Shown here piece by piece: positions 47,801 to 59,366 of a stretch of DNA of 64,000 nucleotides. The translations under genes were made by a program, and so were the position numbers. Within the stretch, counting starts at the first letter, position 1. Each line of letters opens with the position of its first letter. The notes under the pieces were generated by a model. That model had not been told where the DNA came from. It was given only the letters and a program-made list of their open reading frames with translations, and did no database searches. The stretch is from Irpex lacteus (Eukaryota > Basidiomycota > Agaricomycetes > Polyporales > Irpicaceae), in contig MQVO02000012.1 in NCBI GenBank assembly GCA_001986395.2, positions 434,001-498,000 on the forward strand. Reading direction: 5' to 3'.

Positions 47801-50800
47801 AAGCCCTGGTTTGGTGAGAAGAAGGACGGCTCGGTCGTCGAGGACATTGCTGAGATGACCTATGAGGAGGTGGTTCTCCGCTTGGTCCGTCTCATGTATG
47901 TCGCTCATCAAGAACGATGGGTCGATCTGTCGCTTCGGAACCTCACTGGGGACTGGTTGCGCCGTGTTGAGGAGCGCTTTGCTGGTGTGAACGGAGGCGC
48001 GAAGGCGTCGATTCTGCAGTCGTACTCGTCCCTTGACAAACCTCATGCTTTCGTCGAGGAGTTCTTCAAGGCGTATCCTCTCGCTACCGAGCAACTCTTG
48101 GCTACTGAGGATAAGGCGTACTTCCTCGCGATCTCTCAGCGTCCGGGTCAGAAGCCCGTGCCATTCATCCCCGTGCTCGATGCCACCTTCGAAGTCTGGT
48201 TCAAAAAGGTATGCGACCGTTTTATCTTATTGATGTCGGAATGATGACTGATGAATTCGATAGGACTCTCTCTGGGCTGCCGAGGACATCGACGCCGTCT
48301 TCGATCAGGACCCTCAACGTGTTTGTATTCTCCAAGGCCCTGTCGCCGTCAAGCACTCTATCGTCAAGGACGAGCCTATCAAGGACCTGCTCGGCAACAT
48401 CACCTCGCTCCTCGCCAAGAAGCTCCTCGACAGGCTGTACGGCGGTGACGAGAGCAAAGTCCCGACCATCGACTACCTCGGTGCAGAGCCCGCTGGCCTC
48501 TCCGAGAAGGTCGTCTCTCAACTCGGTGTCGCTCGCTCCGTCTCTGACAAGCAAATCGTCTACACTGTCGGAAGCTCTCTCCCTGATACGTCGCTCTGGC
48601 TCGAAACCCTTGCTGGCCCTCGTCTCGACTGGCTCCGCGCTCTCCTCATCACACCGATCATTGTTCAAGGCTCCGCATACATCGACAACCCCCTTCGCCG
48701 CATCTTCTCTCCTCGCAAGGGACAGCGCGCCGCCGTCGACCTCGAGAACGGTCTTCCTACCTCCATCTCTCTCTTCGGCTCTGCTCGCTCTCATGGCGCG
48801 CACAAGCCAGACTTCAAAGCCGTCGAGGCCAAGTTTGACGCGTCTGCTCGTCTCATCAACGTAACTCTCTTCGAGGACCGCCGTGACGTCTCCGTCCCTC
48901 TCTACCTTCAATTCGAATACAAGCCTTCCATGCCATTCGCACCTATTCACGAGATCGCTGGTGACCGCAACAAGCGCATCAAGGAGTTCTACTGGAGGCT
49001 CTGGTTCGGCGACAACGAGGTGCTTCCTGAGATCGACGTCCGCGAGACCTTCACTGGTCCGGAGGTCACCATTACTGCTCAGGATGTTGACGCCTTCTGC
49101 AACGTCGTCGGCAACCAGTCTGAGGCATTCAAGTCTGCTCGCACGGCCGAGGTTCAGGCTCCTATGGACTTCGCTATCGTCACCGGTTGGCAGGTAAGCA
49201 TAACAGTTTTGCTTTGCAGGCTTCACTCTTGCTGATTATGAATAATAGGCTATCATGAAAGCAATCTTCCCTGCTTCCATCGACGGCGATCTCCTCAAGC
49301 TAGTTCATCTCTCGAACGGCTTCCGCATCCTCAATGGCACATCTCCTCTCAAGGCTGGTGACGTCTGCAAGGCCGAGGCCCGAATCGTCTCTGTAACCAA
49401 CACGGATGCTGGTAAGGTCGTCAAGGTCAAAGGCTTCGTCAAGCGCGACGGTCAGGCAGTCATCGAAGTTGTCTCGTCTTTCCTGTACCGCGGTCGCTTC
49501 GAGGACTTCCAGAACACCTTTGAGGTGCTCGAAGAGCCTGACTACGTCGTCGAGCTCCCCGATGACGCGTCCGTTGGCGTACTCAAGTCCAAGGAATGGT
49601 TTGAGTGGGATGATGAGACTAAGCCCTTGCAAGCTGGTGTTGCTCTCGTCTTCCGTGTGCGGTCTGAGGTCACCTGGAGGAACAAGACCTGCTACAAGTC
49701 GGTCTCCGTCTCTGGAGATGTCTTCGTTCGTGACCAGATCAAACGTCTCGTTAAGGTCGGCGCTGTTGACTTCTTGCACGATGACAGCAGGGGTAACCCC
49801 GTTGTCGAGTATCTTCGTCGCAATGGCACACCTCAAGGCCTCATGGTCCCTCTTCCCAACGACGGCTACACAATGCCTACTCCTGAAGGTCTTACTGTCT
49901 TCACATCTCCTGCTACGAACGAGCCTTATTCGAAGGTTTCTGGTGACTTCAACCCTATTCACATCAACCCCTACTTCTCCGACTTCGCTTCCCTCCCTGG
50001 TACCATTACTCATGGCATGTGGTCGAGTGCTGCTACTCGTCGCTTCATCGAGACTGTCGTCGCTCAAGGTCGTCCCGATCGTGTTGTCGCGTGCGTGATC
50101 ATTATTTGAATTTCACGGACCAGACTAACTTTTGCTACAGTTACGACGTCGCTTTCGTCGGCATGGTCTTGCCCGGTGACGAGCTCAAGGTGAACGTCAA
50201 GCACACTGGCATGCGCGACGGCAACATCGTCGTCAAAGTGCAAACCGTCAATCAGCGTGGCGAGAAGGTCATCGAGGGCACAGCTGAGGTCGCTCAGCCC
50301 ACCACCGTCTACGTCTTCACTGGCCAGGGTTCGCAAGAGCCTGGTATGGGTATGGAACTCTACAACAACTCGTCTGCCGCTCGCTCTGTCTGGGACGCTG
50401 CCGATGCTCACTTGACCGCCGTCTATGGCTTCTCTATCCTCGAGATCGTCAAGGATAACCCGAAGGACAAGACTATCCACTTCGGTGGTATCAAGGGTCA
50501 GGCTATTCGTCAGCGCTATATGGACATGACCTACGACACTATGGACAAGGACGGCAACGTCAAGACTCTTCCTCTCTTCGGTGACATCAACGCTCGCACC
50601 CAACGCTATACCTTCAGCCACCCCTCTGGTCTCCTTTTCGCTACTCAATTCGCTCAGATCGCTCTCGTCGTCACCGAGCGTGCTGCCTTCGAGGACATGC
50701 GCTCCAAGGGTTTCGTTCAGAAGGACTCAGCCTTCGCTGGTCACTCGCTTGGAGAGTACTCCGCTCTCGCTTCGATCGCTGACGTCCTCGCCATCTCGTC

Positions 50801-53800
50801 TCTCGTCGACGTCGTCTTCTACCGTGGTATCACCATGCAGCGCGCGGTCGAGCGCGATGCTCAGAACCGATCCAACTACGCTATGTGCGCCGTCAACCCC
50901 AGTCGTATCTCCAAGACCTTCAACGATGCTGCTCTTCGTGAAGTCGTCGACGACATCGCCACCCGAACGGGCACTCTCCTCGAGATCGTCAACTACAACG
51001 TCGAGGTATGTCTTGGAACCATTACTCTAATCATGCGTGGTCGCTAATGTAACACGAAAGGGTCAACAATATGTCGCTGCTGGAGAGCTCGTGGCCCTGC
51101 AGACAATGACGAATGTCCTCAACTACCTGAAGCTCCAGAAGATCGATTTAGTCAAGGTAATCACCATATATCCCTACCATACTTACGGCGTACTTAACGA
51201 CTGCTGTAGCTTACGGAGACCTTCACGATCGAGCAAGTGAAGGAGATGCTCGCAGAGATCATCGACAACTCCTTCCAGAAAGCACAGGAGCTCCAAAGAA
51301 GCGAGGGCTATATCAAGCTTGAGCGTGGATTTGCGACTATCCCGCTCCCAGGTATCGATGTTCCCTTCCACTCGCGCTACCTTTGGGCAGGTGTCATGCC
51401 TTTCCGTGCATGTAAGTCCTCTCTGTCCCGTTTGTTAACCTTATTTAACATGTTGTTTAGATCTGTCAAAGAAGATCAACGCCGCGCACCTTGATCCTGA
51501 TACTCTCGTCGGCAAATACGTCCCTAACCTCATCGCCAAGCCTTTCCAGACCACGAAGGAGTACGCGCAGATCATCTACGATCAGACACTCTCCCCTCGT
51601 CTTGACAAAGTCCTTCGCAAGTGGGATCAGGACCAGTGGGGTTCACCCGAGAACAGGCAGAAGCTTGCATACATCATCCTCGTTGAGCTGCTCGCGTACC
51701 AGTTCGCCTCTCCAGTCAGGTGGATTGAGACGCAAGACATCTTGTTCACTCGCTATGACTTTGAGCGATTCATCGAGGTTGGTCCGTCGCCGACGCTTAC
51801 GGGTATGGCAACTCGCACTCTCAAGGCCAAGTACGAGATTCAGGACGACTCGGTCACCCACACGCGTCTCATCTACTGCCACGCTAAGCACCCGAAGGAG
51901 GTCTACTACCAGTTCGAGGACGAGCCAGAGGCTACAGCAGAGGCAGAGCCCGAAAGTTCTCCCGCCGCCGCTCAATCTGCTGCTGCCCCGGTGGCCGCTG
52001 CGGCTCCGGTCGCTGCACCCGCTCCTGCAGGAGCCGCGGCCAGCATCGAGGACGTACCTCTCAAGGCTGTCGACATTCTCGCTGTCATCGTCGCTCAGAA
52101 GCTGAAGAAGAAGGTCGACGAGATCCCTCTCTCGAAATCCGTGAAGGACCTGGTTGGTGGAAAGTCAACTCTTCAGAACGAAATCCTCGGCGACCTGCAG
52201 CTTGAATTTACCTCCGCTCCTGAGAAGGGTGAGGAATTGCCCCTCGAAGAGCTCGGCTCCGCTCTCGGTGTCGGATTTTCTGGGAACCTCGGCAAGTACT
52301 CGACTGGTCTTATTTCGCGTATGGTTGGAGGCAAGATGCCTGGTGGCTTCAACGTCTCTGCCATCAAGTCTTACTTGTCGAAGTCATGGGGGTTGGGCCC
52401 TCAACGTGCTGACGGTGTCCTCCTCCTCGCTGCGACTCTTGAGCCTGCGAAGCGTTTAGGATCGGAGGCAGAGGCGAAGTCTTGGCTCGATGGTGTTGTC
52501 GCTGCATACGCTCAGCGCTCTGGTATATCTCTGTCGAGCGGCGCTGCTGGCGGAGGCGGAGGTGCCGCAGCTGGAGGTGCAGTCATCAACAGCGAGGAGT
52601 TCTTGAAGTTCCAGGCCGAGCAGGAGCAATTTGCCAGCCAGCAAATCGAGGTCTACATGCGTTATCTCAAGCGCGACTCTCGCGAAGGAGAACTCAAGTA
52701 CGATGCTGAGAAGGCGAACGCCGCCGCTCTCCAAGCCAAGCTCGACTCTATCACGAAAGAGCACGGTGATACTTACATCGACGGGATTCAACCTGCCTTT
52801 GACGTGCTCAAGGCCCGTCACTTCGACTCGTCATGGAACTGGGTTCGTCAAGACGCCTTGCTTATGTTCTACGACATCATCTTCGGCAGACTCACTACTG
52901 TGGACCGAGAGATTACTGCCCGTTGCATTCAGATCATGAACCGTGCCGATCCTGAGCTCGTCTCCTACATGCAGTACTACATTGATCAGTGCGACGCAAG
53001 CCGTGGCGAGACATACAAGCTTGCCAAGCAATTCGGTCAGCAGCTTATCGACAACTGTCGCGAAGTCGTCTCCCAGCCGCCTCTTTACAAAGATGGTACG
53101 TTCGGCTGTCTTTTGCCGTGTTCACCTGCTAACCGTATTTATAGTCACCTTCCCCACCGCACCGAAAACGGAAGTCACGGCCAAAGGAGACATCGTGTAC
53201 TCTGAGGTCATTCGAGAGAATGTTCGCAAGCTGGAGGCCTACGTCGAGGAGATGGCGAGTGGTGACACCATCACGGCTCCGACGAACATCCAGAAGATTC
53301 AGGACGACGTCTTGAAGCTCTGGAACGTTGTTAAGTCCCAACCCGAGATCAGCGAGGAGCAGAAGAACCGCATCAAGGCTCTGTACGAAGGCGTTGTTCG
53401 CTCGTTACGCAAGCGTCCTGAATCCCGCCCTCGTCACCCCACCCCTCGTCAACGCCGCTCGTCCTCCCAGTTCCTTCGTCCTCAGGTCTCTGGCATCGCC
53501 TCTCTCTCTGAGGACAAGGTGCCCTTACTCCACCTCAAGCGTAAGGTCGGTACGAACTGGGAGTACAGTAGTAATCTCACTGGCGTCTACCTCGACATCT
53601 TGCACGAGATTGCTACCTCCGGTACGACCTTCAAGGACAAGAACGCGCTGTTGACTGGTGTTGGCAAGGGCTCTATCGGTGTCGAGATTCTCAAAGGTCT
53701 TCTTTCCGGAGGAGCGCACGTTGTTATTACCACCTCTCGCTACAGCCGTGCTACCGTCGAGTACTACCAGGACATCTTCCAGCGCTTCGGAAGCAAGGGT

Positions 53801-56800
53801 TCTGCGCTCACTGTGGTGCCCTTCAACCAGGGATCCAAACAAGACGTCGAAGCTCTTGTCGACTACATTTACGCTACCCTCGGCCTCGACCTTGACTACA
53901 TCCTCCCCTTCGCAGCTGTGCCTGAGAACGGTCGTGAGATCGACGGATTGGACGACAAGTCAGAACTCGCGCATCGCATCATGTTGGTTAACCTGCTTCG
54001 TCTGCTCGGTGCAGTCAAGGGCAAGAAGGCCAGCCGCCAGTTCGTCACACGCCCGACACAAGTCATTCTCCCTCTATCGCCTAATCACGGTCTGTTCGGT
54101 AACGACGGCCTGTATTCGGAATCCAAGATCTCTCTCGAGACCCTTTTCAATAGGTGGAACTCCGAAAGCTGGGGCGAATACCTCTGTTTGGCCGGTGCTG
54201 TAATTGGGTACGTTAGTTGCTTTCTCTTTCACACTTTTGCTGATGACGACGTGTTTAGCTGGACACGTGGAACTGGACTCATGGATGCCACTAACACTGT
54301 TGCCCATGAACTCGAGAGCTACGGCGTCCGTACGTTCTCGGCGAAGGAGATGGCTTTCAACATCCTTGGCCTCATGCACCCCCTCCTCTTCAGCATCACG
54401 CAAGTCGAGCCGATTTGGGCGGACCTCAACGGCGGTATGGACCGACTCCCCGACCTCGCGGACGTCACAACCAAGATCCGTTTGGGTTTGAAGGCCAAGA
54501 GCGACCTCCGTCGTGCCGTTGCCCGGGATAACGCCGCTGACTTCGTCTCCATCAACGGAGGTGCTGCTGAGAGAGTTTTACAAACCGTCAACGTCACACC
54601 TCGCGCCAACTTCAAGTTCGAGTACCCTCATCTGGAGTCTGTCGAAGAGCTCTCCGATCTGGAGAAGCTACGCGGTCTCATCGACTTGGAGAAGGTTGTC
54701 GTTGTCACTGGTTTCGCGGAAGTCGGCCCTTGGGGCAGCTCTCGCACCAGGTGGGAGATGGAAGCTCGTGGTCAGTTCACGATCGAGGGCTCTATTGAGA
54801 TGGCCTGGATGATGGGCTACATCAAGCACTTCGATGGCCGCCTGAAAGATGGGTCTCTCTACGTAGGTTGGGTTGACGCGAAGACTGAGGAGCCTGTGGA
54901 CGACAAGGACATACGTGCTCGTTACGAGAAAGACATCCTCAGCCACGCTGGTGTTCGCCTGATCGGTAAGTATTTCCGCTTTGCTTCGTAGACTCCCCTT
55001 TGCTGACTGCAGTGCACAGAGCCTGAACTTTTCCGCGGTTACGATCCCAACAGAAAGGTCTTCAACCAGGAAGTCGAGCTCCTCCACGATTTGGAGCCCT
55101 TCGAAGCCTCCGAAACCGATGCACAACGTTACAAGCACGAACATCGCGAGAAGTGCGACGTATGGGCGGCCGAGGGCGGACAGTGGTTCGTCAAGTTCAA
55201 GAAGGGCGCGCGCATCTTCATTCCAAAGGCCTTCAAGTTTAGCCGGACTGTTGCTGGCCAAATCCCTACTGGGTGGAGTGCTGGTCGATATGGTATCCCG
55301 GCCGACATTGTCTCGCAAACTGATCGTACAACGTTGTGGGCTTTGGTCTGCGCGGCAGAGGCTCTCAACAACTCCGGTATCACAGACCCATATGAGCTAT
55401 ACCAGCACATCCATCCGTCGGAAATCGGTACCAGTATCGGCAGTGGAATGGGTGGTGTGGAGAGTCTCCAGAAGATGTTCAAGGATCGACGTGACGAGAA
55501 GGAGGTACAGAACGACATTTTGCAAGAGACGTGAGTTCATATTATACTTCATTGCGCAAAGGTGCTGATACATCGTCAAGGTTCATCAACACAACCGCGG
55601 GTTGGATCAACTTGCTACTTCTCTCGTCGAGCGGCCCCATTAAGATTCCCGTTGGTGCATGGTGAGTTACCTGTCATCTTAGTTGCTATCACATCTAAAC
55701 ATCTAACTCATTTCCCCAGTGCGACCGCGTTGCAATCTATCGAGATAGCATGCGACACTCTCCTCTCCGGCAAGGCGAAGATCATGCTTGCAGGAGGTTT
55801 CGATGACCTGAGTGAAGAGGGCTCCTATGAGTTCGCCAACATGAAGGCTACAAGCAACGCCGAAACCGAGTTTGCTATGGGCCGCGAGCCTACCGAGATG
55901 TCGCGACCCGCGACGACGACTCGTTCAGGGGTAAGAGCGTCTCATAATCGCCTATGGCAAAGCTAACTGTCATATAGTTCATGGAAGCGCAAGGTACCGG
56001 TGTGCAAGTCCTGATGAGTGCGAAGACTGCGTTGGAGCTCGGAGCTCCTATCCGTGGCATTGTCGCCTACACATCAACGTCAACGTATGTCCTTGATATT
56101 TCTGTCCTGGTACTCAATACTCATCGAGCTTGTAGCGACAAGGCTGGTCGTTCTGTTCCCGCACCTGGTCGTGGTGCCCTCTCCATCGCTCGTGAAGTGC
56201 CGTCCAAACACCCCTTACCCATCCTCGACGTCGAATATCGCGCCAGGCAGCTTGCCTTCCGTCGAACACAGATCTCTCAGTGGCTCGACAACGAAAGGGA
56301 GCTGCTCCGTGGTGAACTTCAATACCGCAAGGAGCAAGGCCAAGAGGCAGACGAAGAGTACTTCTCGTCTCGTGTTGCCGATATTGAGAGGGAAGCCGCT
56401 CGGCAGGAGAAGGACGCCCAGGCTGTATACGGAATGTTGGCAGGAGCCGATGAGCGTATTGCTCCTCTGCGTCGGGCATTGGCCGTCTGGGGATTGGGCA
56501 TCGACGACGTCGGCGTTCTGTCTATTCACGGTACGAGTACTGGTGCGAATGTAAGTAACATTATCTCTCCAGTGCTTTAGAGCAGCGCTCATCAGGATTG
56601 GCTATACAGGAGAAGAACGAGACCGACATCTGGAACAACATCTTCACGAACCTCAAGCGTAGCCCTGGTAATGCCGTGCCTATCATGGCCCAGAAGAGCT
56701 TGTGCGGCCACTCCAAGGGTGGTTCTGCTGCTTGGCAGTTTGCCGGTCTCCTGCAGAGTGTATACTCTGGTATCATCCCCGGCAACCGCAACGCTGAGTG

Positions 56801-57770
56801 AGTTGCAAACTTTTTCCTCTTCACGGCAGTTTCTCACATTTGACCGCCCACAGCAACGTCGATGCTATGTTCAAGAAGCACACCTCTCTCTTGTTCCCGT
56901 CGAAGACGATCCATACCGATGGTATACGCGCCGGTCTCATGGTAAGTACTCCATCAGCATGCATGGGAGCGCTTCTAACCAATCTCGTAGTCATCCTTCG
57001 GATTCGGTCAAGTCGGTGGTGTTGCCCTCGTCCTTCACCCTCGCTACCTCCTCGGTTCACTCGAGCCCTCTGTGTACGAATCCTACAAGGTTAAGAACCG
57101 TCGCCGCTACCAGTTGACGTACAAGGCCATGAGCGAGATGATGATCAACAACTCGCTCGTCAAGGTCAAGGAGGCCCCGCCCTACTCGAAGGAGCTTGAG
57201 GGAGATGTACTGCTCAACTCTCGCGCACGTGCCTCCTACGACGCCAAGACCGGCAGCTACGCCTTCACCTCCAAGCTCTCGAAAACGCCTGTCTTCGACA
57301 CTGCCAACGCCTCGGCCGTCTCTGAGATCTTCGCGCAGAACGCTACTACGGGCGTCGGCGTTGACCAGGAGCTGATCTCAGCTGTGCCTTCATGGAACCC
57401 CACCTTCGTCGAGCGTAACTTCACGGACGCCGAGGTAGCTTACTGCAAGGCTCAGCCATCGCCACCTGCTTCATTCGCTGCTCGCTGGGCTGGTAAGGAG
57501 GCCGTCTTCAAGGCACTTGGCGTTTCGTCGAAGGGCGCTGCCGCACCGCTGAAGGACATCGAGATTCTCCCCGACTCTGCTGGTGTTCCTACCGTCGCTC
57601 TCCACGGAGATGCCAAGTCGGCCGCCGACGCTAAGGGTATTACGAAGGTCCTCATCTCGCTCAGTCACTCAGAGGTATGCTGATATCCGTGATCTGTATT
57701 GTGTATACATGCTCATTAATTTTTCCTGCAGACTACTGCTATCGCATTCGCACAGGCTACATCCGCATAG
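44900..57770 (+). CDS. FAS: Single-chain (beta-alpha fused) fungal type I fatty acid synthase
   Basis: Twenty exons; the 19 introns of 47-59 bp remove exactly 1006 bp and leave 3954 codons and a TAG. Active-site landmarks in order: acetyltransferase GHSQG (about residue 308); enoyl reductase [10 protein letters not shown] (about 618); dehydratase [10 protein letters not shown] (about 1614); malonyl/palmitoyl transferase GHSLGEYS (about 1857). An Ala/Pro-rich linker and one acyl carrier protein with the pantetheine serine in GGKSTLQNE (about 2278) follow. Then come ketoreductase [11 protein letters not shown] (about 2760), ketosynthase PVGACATALQ (Cys about 3377) with HGTSTGAN and CGHSKGG, and phosphopantetheine transferase GVGVDQE plus WAGKEAVFK (about 3835-3885). 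All catalytic motifs appear intact. It makes palmitoyl- and stearoyl-CoA from acetyl- and malonyl-CoA with NADPH in the cytosol. Fusion of FAS2 and FAS1 halves is the basidiomycete arrangement. Confidence 0.97.
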
Positions 57771-58004
57771 ATTGTATCACGTATCACACATCCATCTCCC
57801 GCTTCCTTCGTCTCCTTGGGCTTCTGAACTGTCATCACGTATCCGCCGCTTTCATCACGTATATCTCGCACGCTTACATCTTTACGTCTTTACTACGAAT
57901 CATTGTATCACCGTCTAGAATATAATATAATCCTTTCATTGCTTTCAATATGGTACCGACAGACAGAATATGCATGGACATCGATGAGCCTGGGTATGGG
58001 CATA

Positions 58005-58904
58005 TCATCGATCAACGTGAGTAGGCCTGTACAGACCCTCCACGGTGATATACTCCGCAATACTCGGAGTCACCATGTTCCTCCATATTTCTTCGTCGCC
58101 TGCTTCTATCCTCTGGCGAACTTCGCTTGAGCTATAAGACTCAATATCTTCCTCTAAATCGACGATTGTGAGGCGTTCTACGTCCAAGTATTCGCGCGCG
58201 AGGGCCAGCACCTCCTTCTCCTTTGCCTCACTCTGCGTATCCAGTTGTCCTGGGATGACACGGCGAGCGCAGACGAGACGAGACGTGGTCATGAACGCTT
58301 TCAGGTAGTCACGCATCTCGGAGGGTGAGGGATAATACCGAGTGGCGAGTATTCTTTCCAACGTGTCCATGCCGACAAGGAATGTCAGTTCAGGTGAGGG
58401 TGTGATCGGGGGTAGAGAGTCGGATGACGGGGATAAGGATGTGATGCGTTGTTGGAGGAAGTCAGTAAGGATTCGGGCCTTCCCTACGAAAGTAGGCTCG
58501 TCTATGATAGCAACGGCGGTGTTCGCATTCTGTTCGCCCTGAGGCGAGTGGATGTCCCTTGCCAAACGAACCATCATCTCCAGTCGCTGTACGTACGTCG
58601 CATCCGTCGGTTTGAGACCTTTGTCGGCATTGCGTACGGAGAGAAGTAATAGCCTTGCATCAAAGTCTCGGTTAGGAGTACTCGTTGACACTGTATGCGG
58701 TCGAAGTGAGGCCAGTGCGAGATGAGCCCGCGTGGGTGGATTGAACGAGGAGTCGAGGATGGATATGGAAAAGCGAGGGCCGCTGGGTGTCACGCGAGGA
58801 TACGGCCACGACTCGTGAGGAGTGTGAACGAGTTCTAGAGGCGATTCACCTCTTTTAACGCGTTCGAGTAATGTTTCTAGCTGAGAACGGCTGGGTATTG
58901 ACAT
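58005..58904 (-). CDS. POF1: POF1-like nicotinamide mononucleotide adenylyltransferase family protein
   Basis: Single exon of 299 aa beginning with ATG at 58904. The nucleotidyl-transferase motif appears as ISILDSSFNPPTRAHLALA (about residues 47-65); the NMNAT-type HxGH box is here TRAH, as in the divergent POF1 group. FLVGMDTLERILATRYYP marks the substrate-binding region, and the C-terminal S-S-S-E-V-R-Q-R-I corresponds to the ISSTxxR phosphate-binding motif. NMNATs make NAD+ from NMN and ATP; yeast Pof1 was first found through filamentation and protein-quality phenotypes, so activity and role should not be assumed equal to canonical NMNAT. The gene is convergent with the fatty acid synthase and divergent from DBP5. 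No introns or damage are seen. Confidence 0.85.
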   Translation of the reverse strand: MSIPSRSQLETLLERVKRGESPLELVHTPHESWPYPRVTPSGPRFSISILDSSFNPPTRAHLALASLRPHTVSTSTPNRDFDARLLLLSVRNADKGLKPTDATYVQRLEMMVRLARDIHSPQGEQNANTAVAIIDEPTFVGKARILTDFLQQRITSLSPSSDSLPPITPSPELTFLVGMDTLERILATRYYPSPSEMRDYLKAFMTTSRLVCARRVIPGQLDTQSEAKEKEVLALAREYLDVERLTIVDLEEDIESYSSSEVRQRIEAGDEEIWRNMVTPSIAEYITVEGLYRPTHVDR

Positions 58905-59366
58905 CCTCTGGCGTGTGGTCGTTCTGGTGCTGTCTGGATGGGTTCAGATGATATCAAGACTGAGTGACTTACAACAATCTTCTCAACAGAGTCAGATCCA
59001 GTTTATATGCACGAAATCACCTCTGTATCGTGTGGTACCTAGTACATGCAGCTGCCTTGGAGTTCAGCATACGGGATGCTCTGGCACTGAGCAGAGTCTG
59101 TTACTCACATGAAGTGCTAACAACAACAGCTGTCCTCCCTTTCTGTCCCTCCGTTTTCCAAAATCGCAACACAAGATTATAGAGAAATATTTCCGGAGCC
59201 GTTCAGCTACTCCTGGTGATAGTCGTGGTTGGAGTGAAACCTTGAATTGATCTGTCGTCGATCAAAGCCTCCGCAATCATCAGCGCAGTGAGCGCGCGTG
59301 TTCCTTCCAACTTGACTTCAACTTTCATACCCTCCTTCCCCGCCATTACTCTCAACATCTACAGCA
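58905..59366. promoter_or_regulatory. Divergent promoter region POF1-like gene / DBP5
   Basis: About 460 bp between the two divergent start codons, no coding potential. Pyrimidine-rich near the DBP5 start. Confidence 0.45.

Noticed and set aside
46769..48094. Long antisense open frame (441 codons) opposite the fatty acid synthase, and similar ones at 48222-49226 and 49300-50067
   Set aside because: Codon bias of the highly expressed sense gene removes antisense stops; the antisense proteins have no family features.
53390..53520. Apparent frame switch in the fatty acid synthase, where a second frame reads as a plausible linker
   Set aside because: The main frame is open, resumes SSSQFLRP and PLLHLKRK, and total CDS length is an exact multiple of three; the other frame is a GC-rich shadow.
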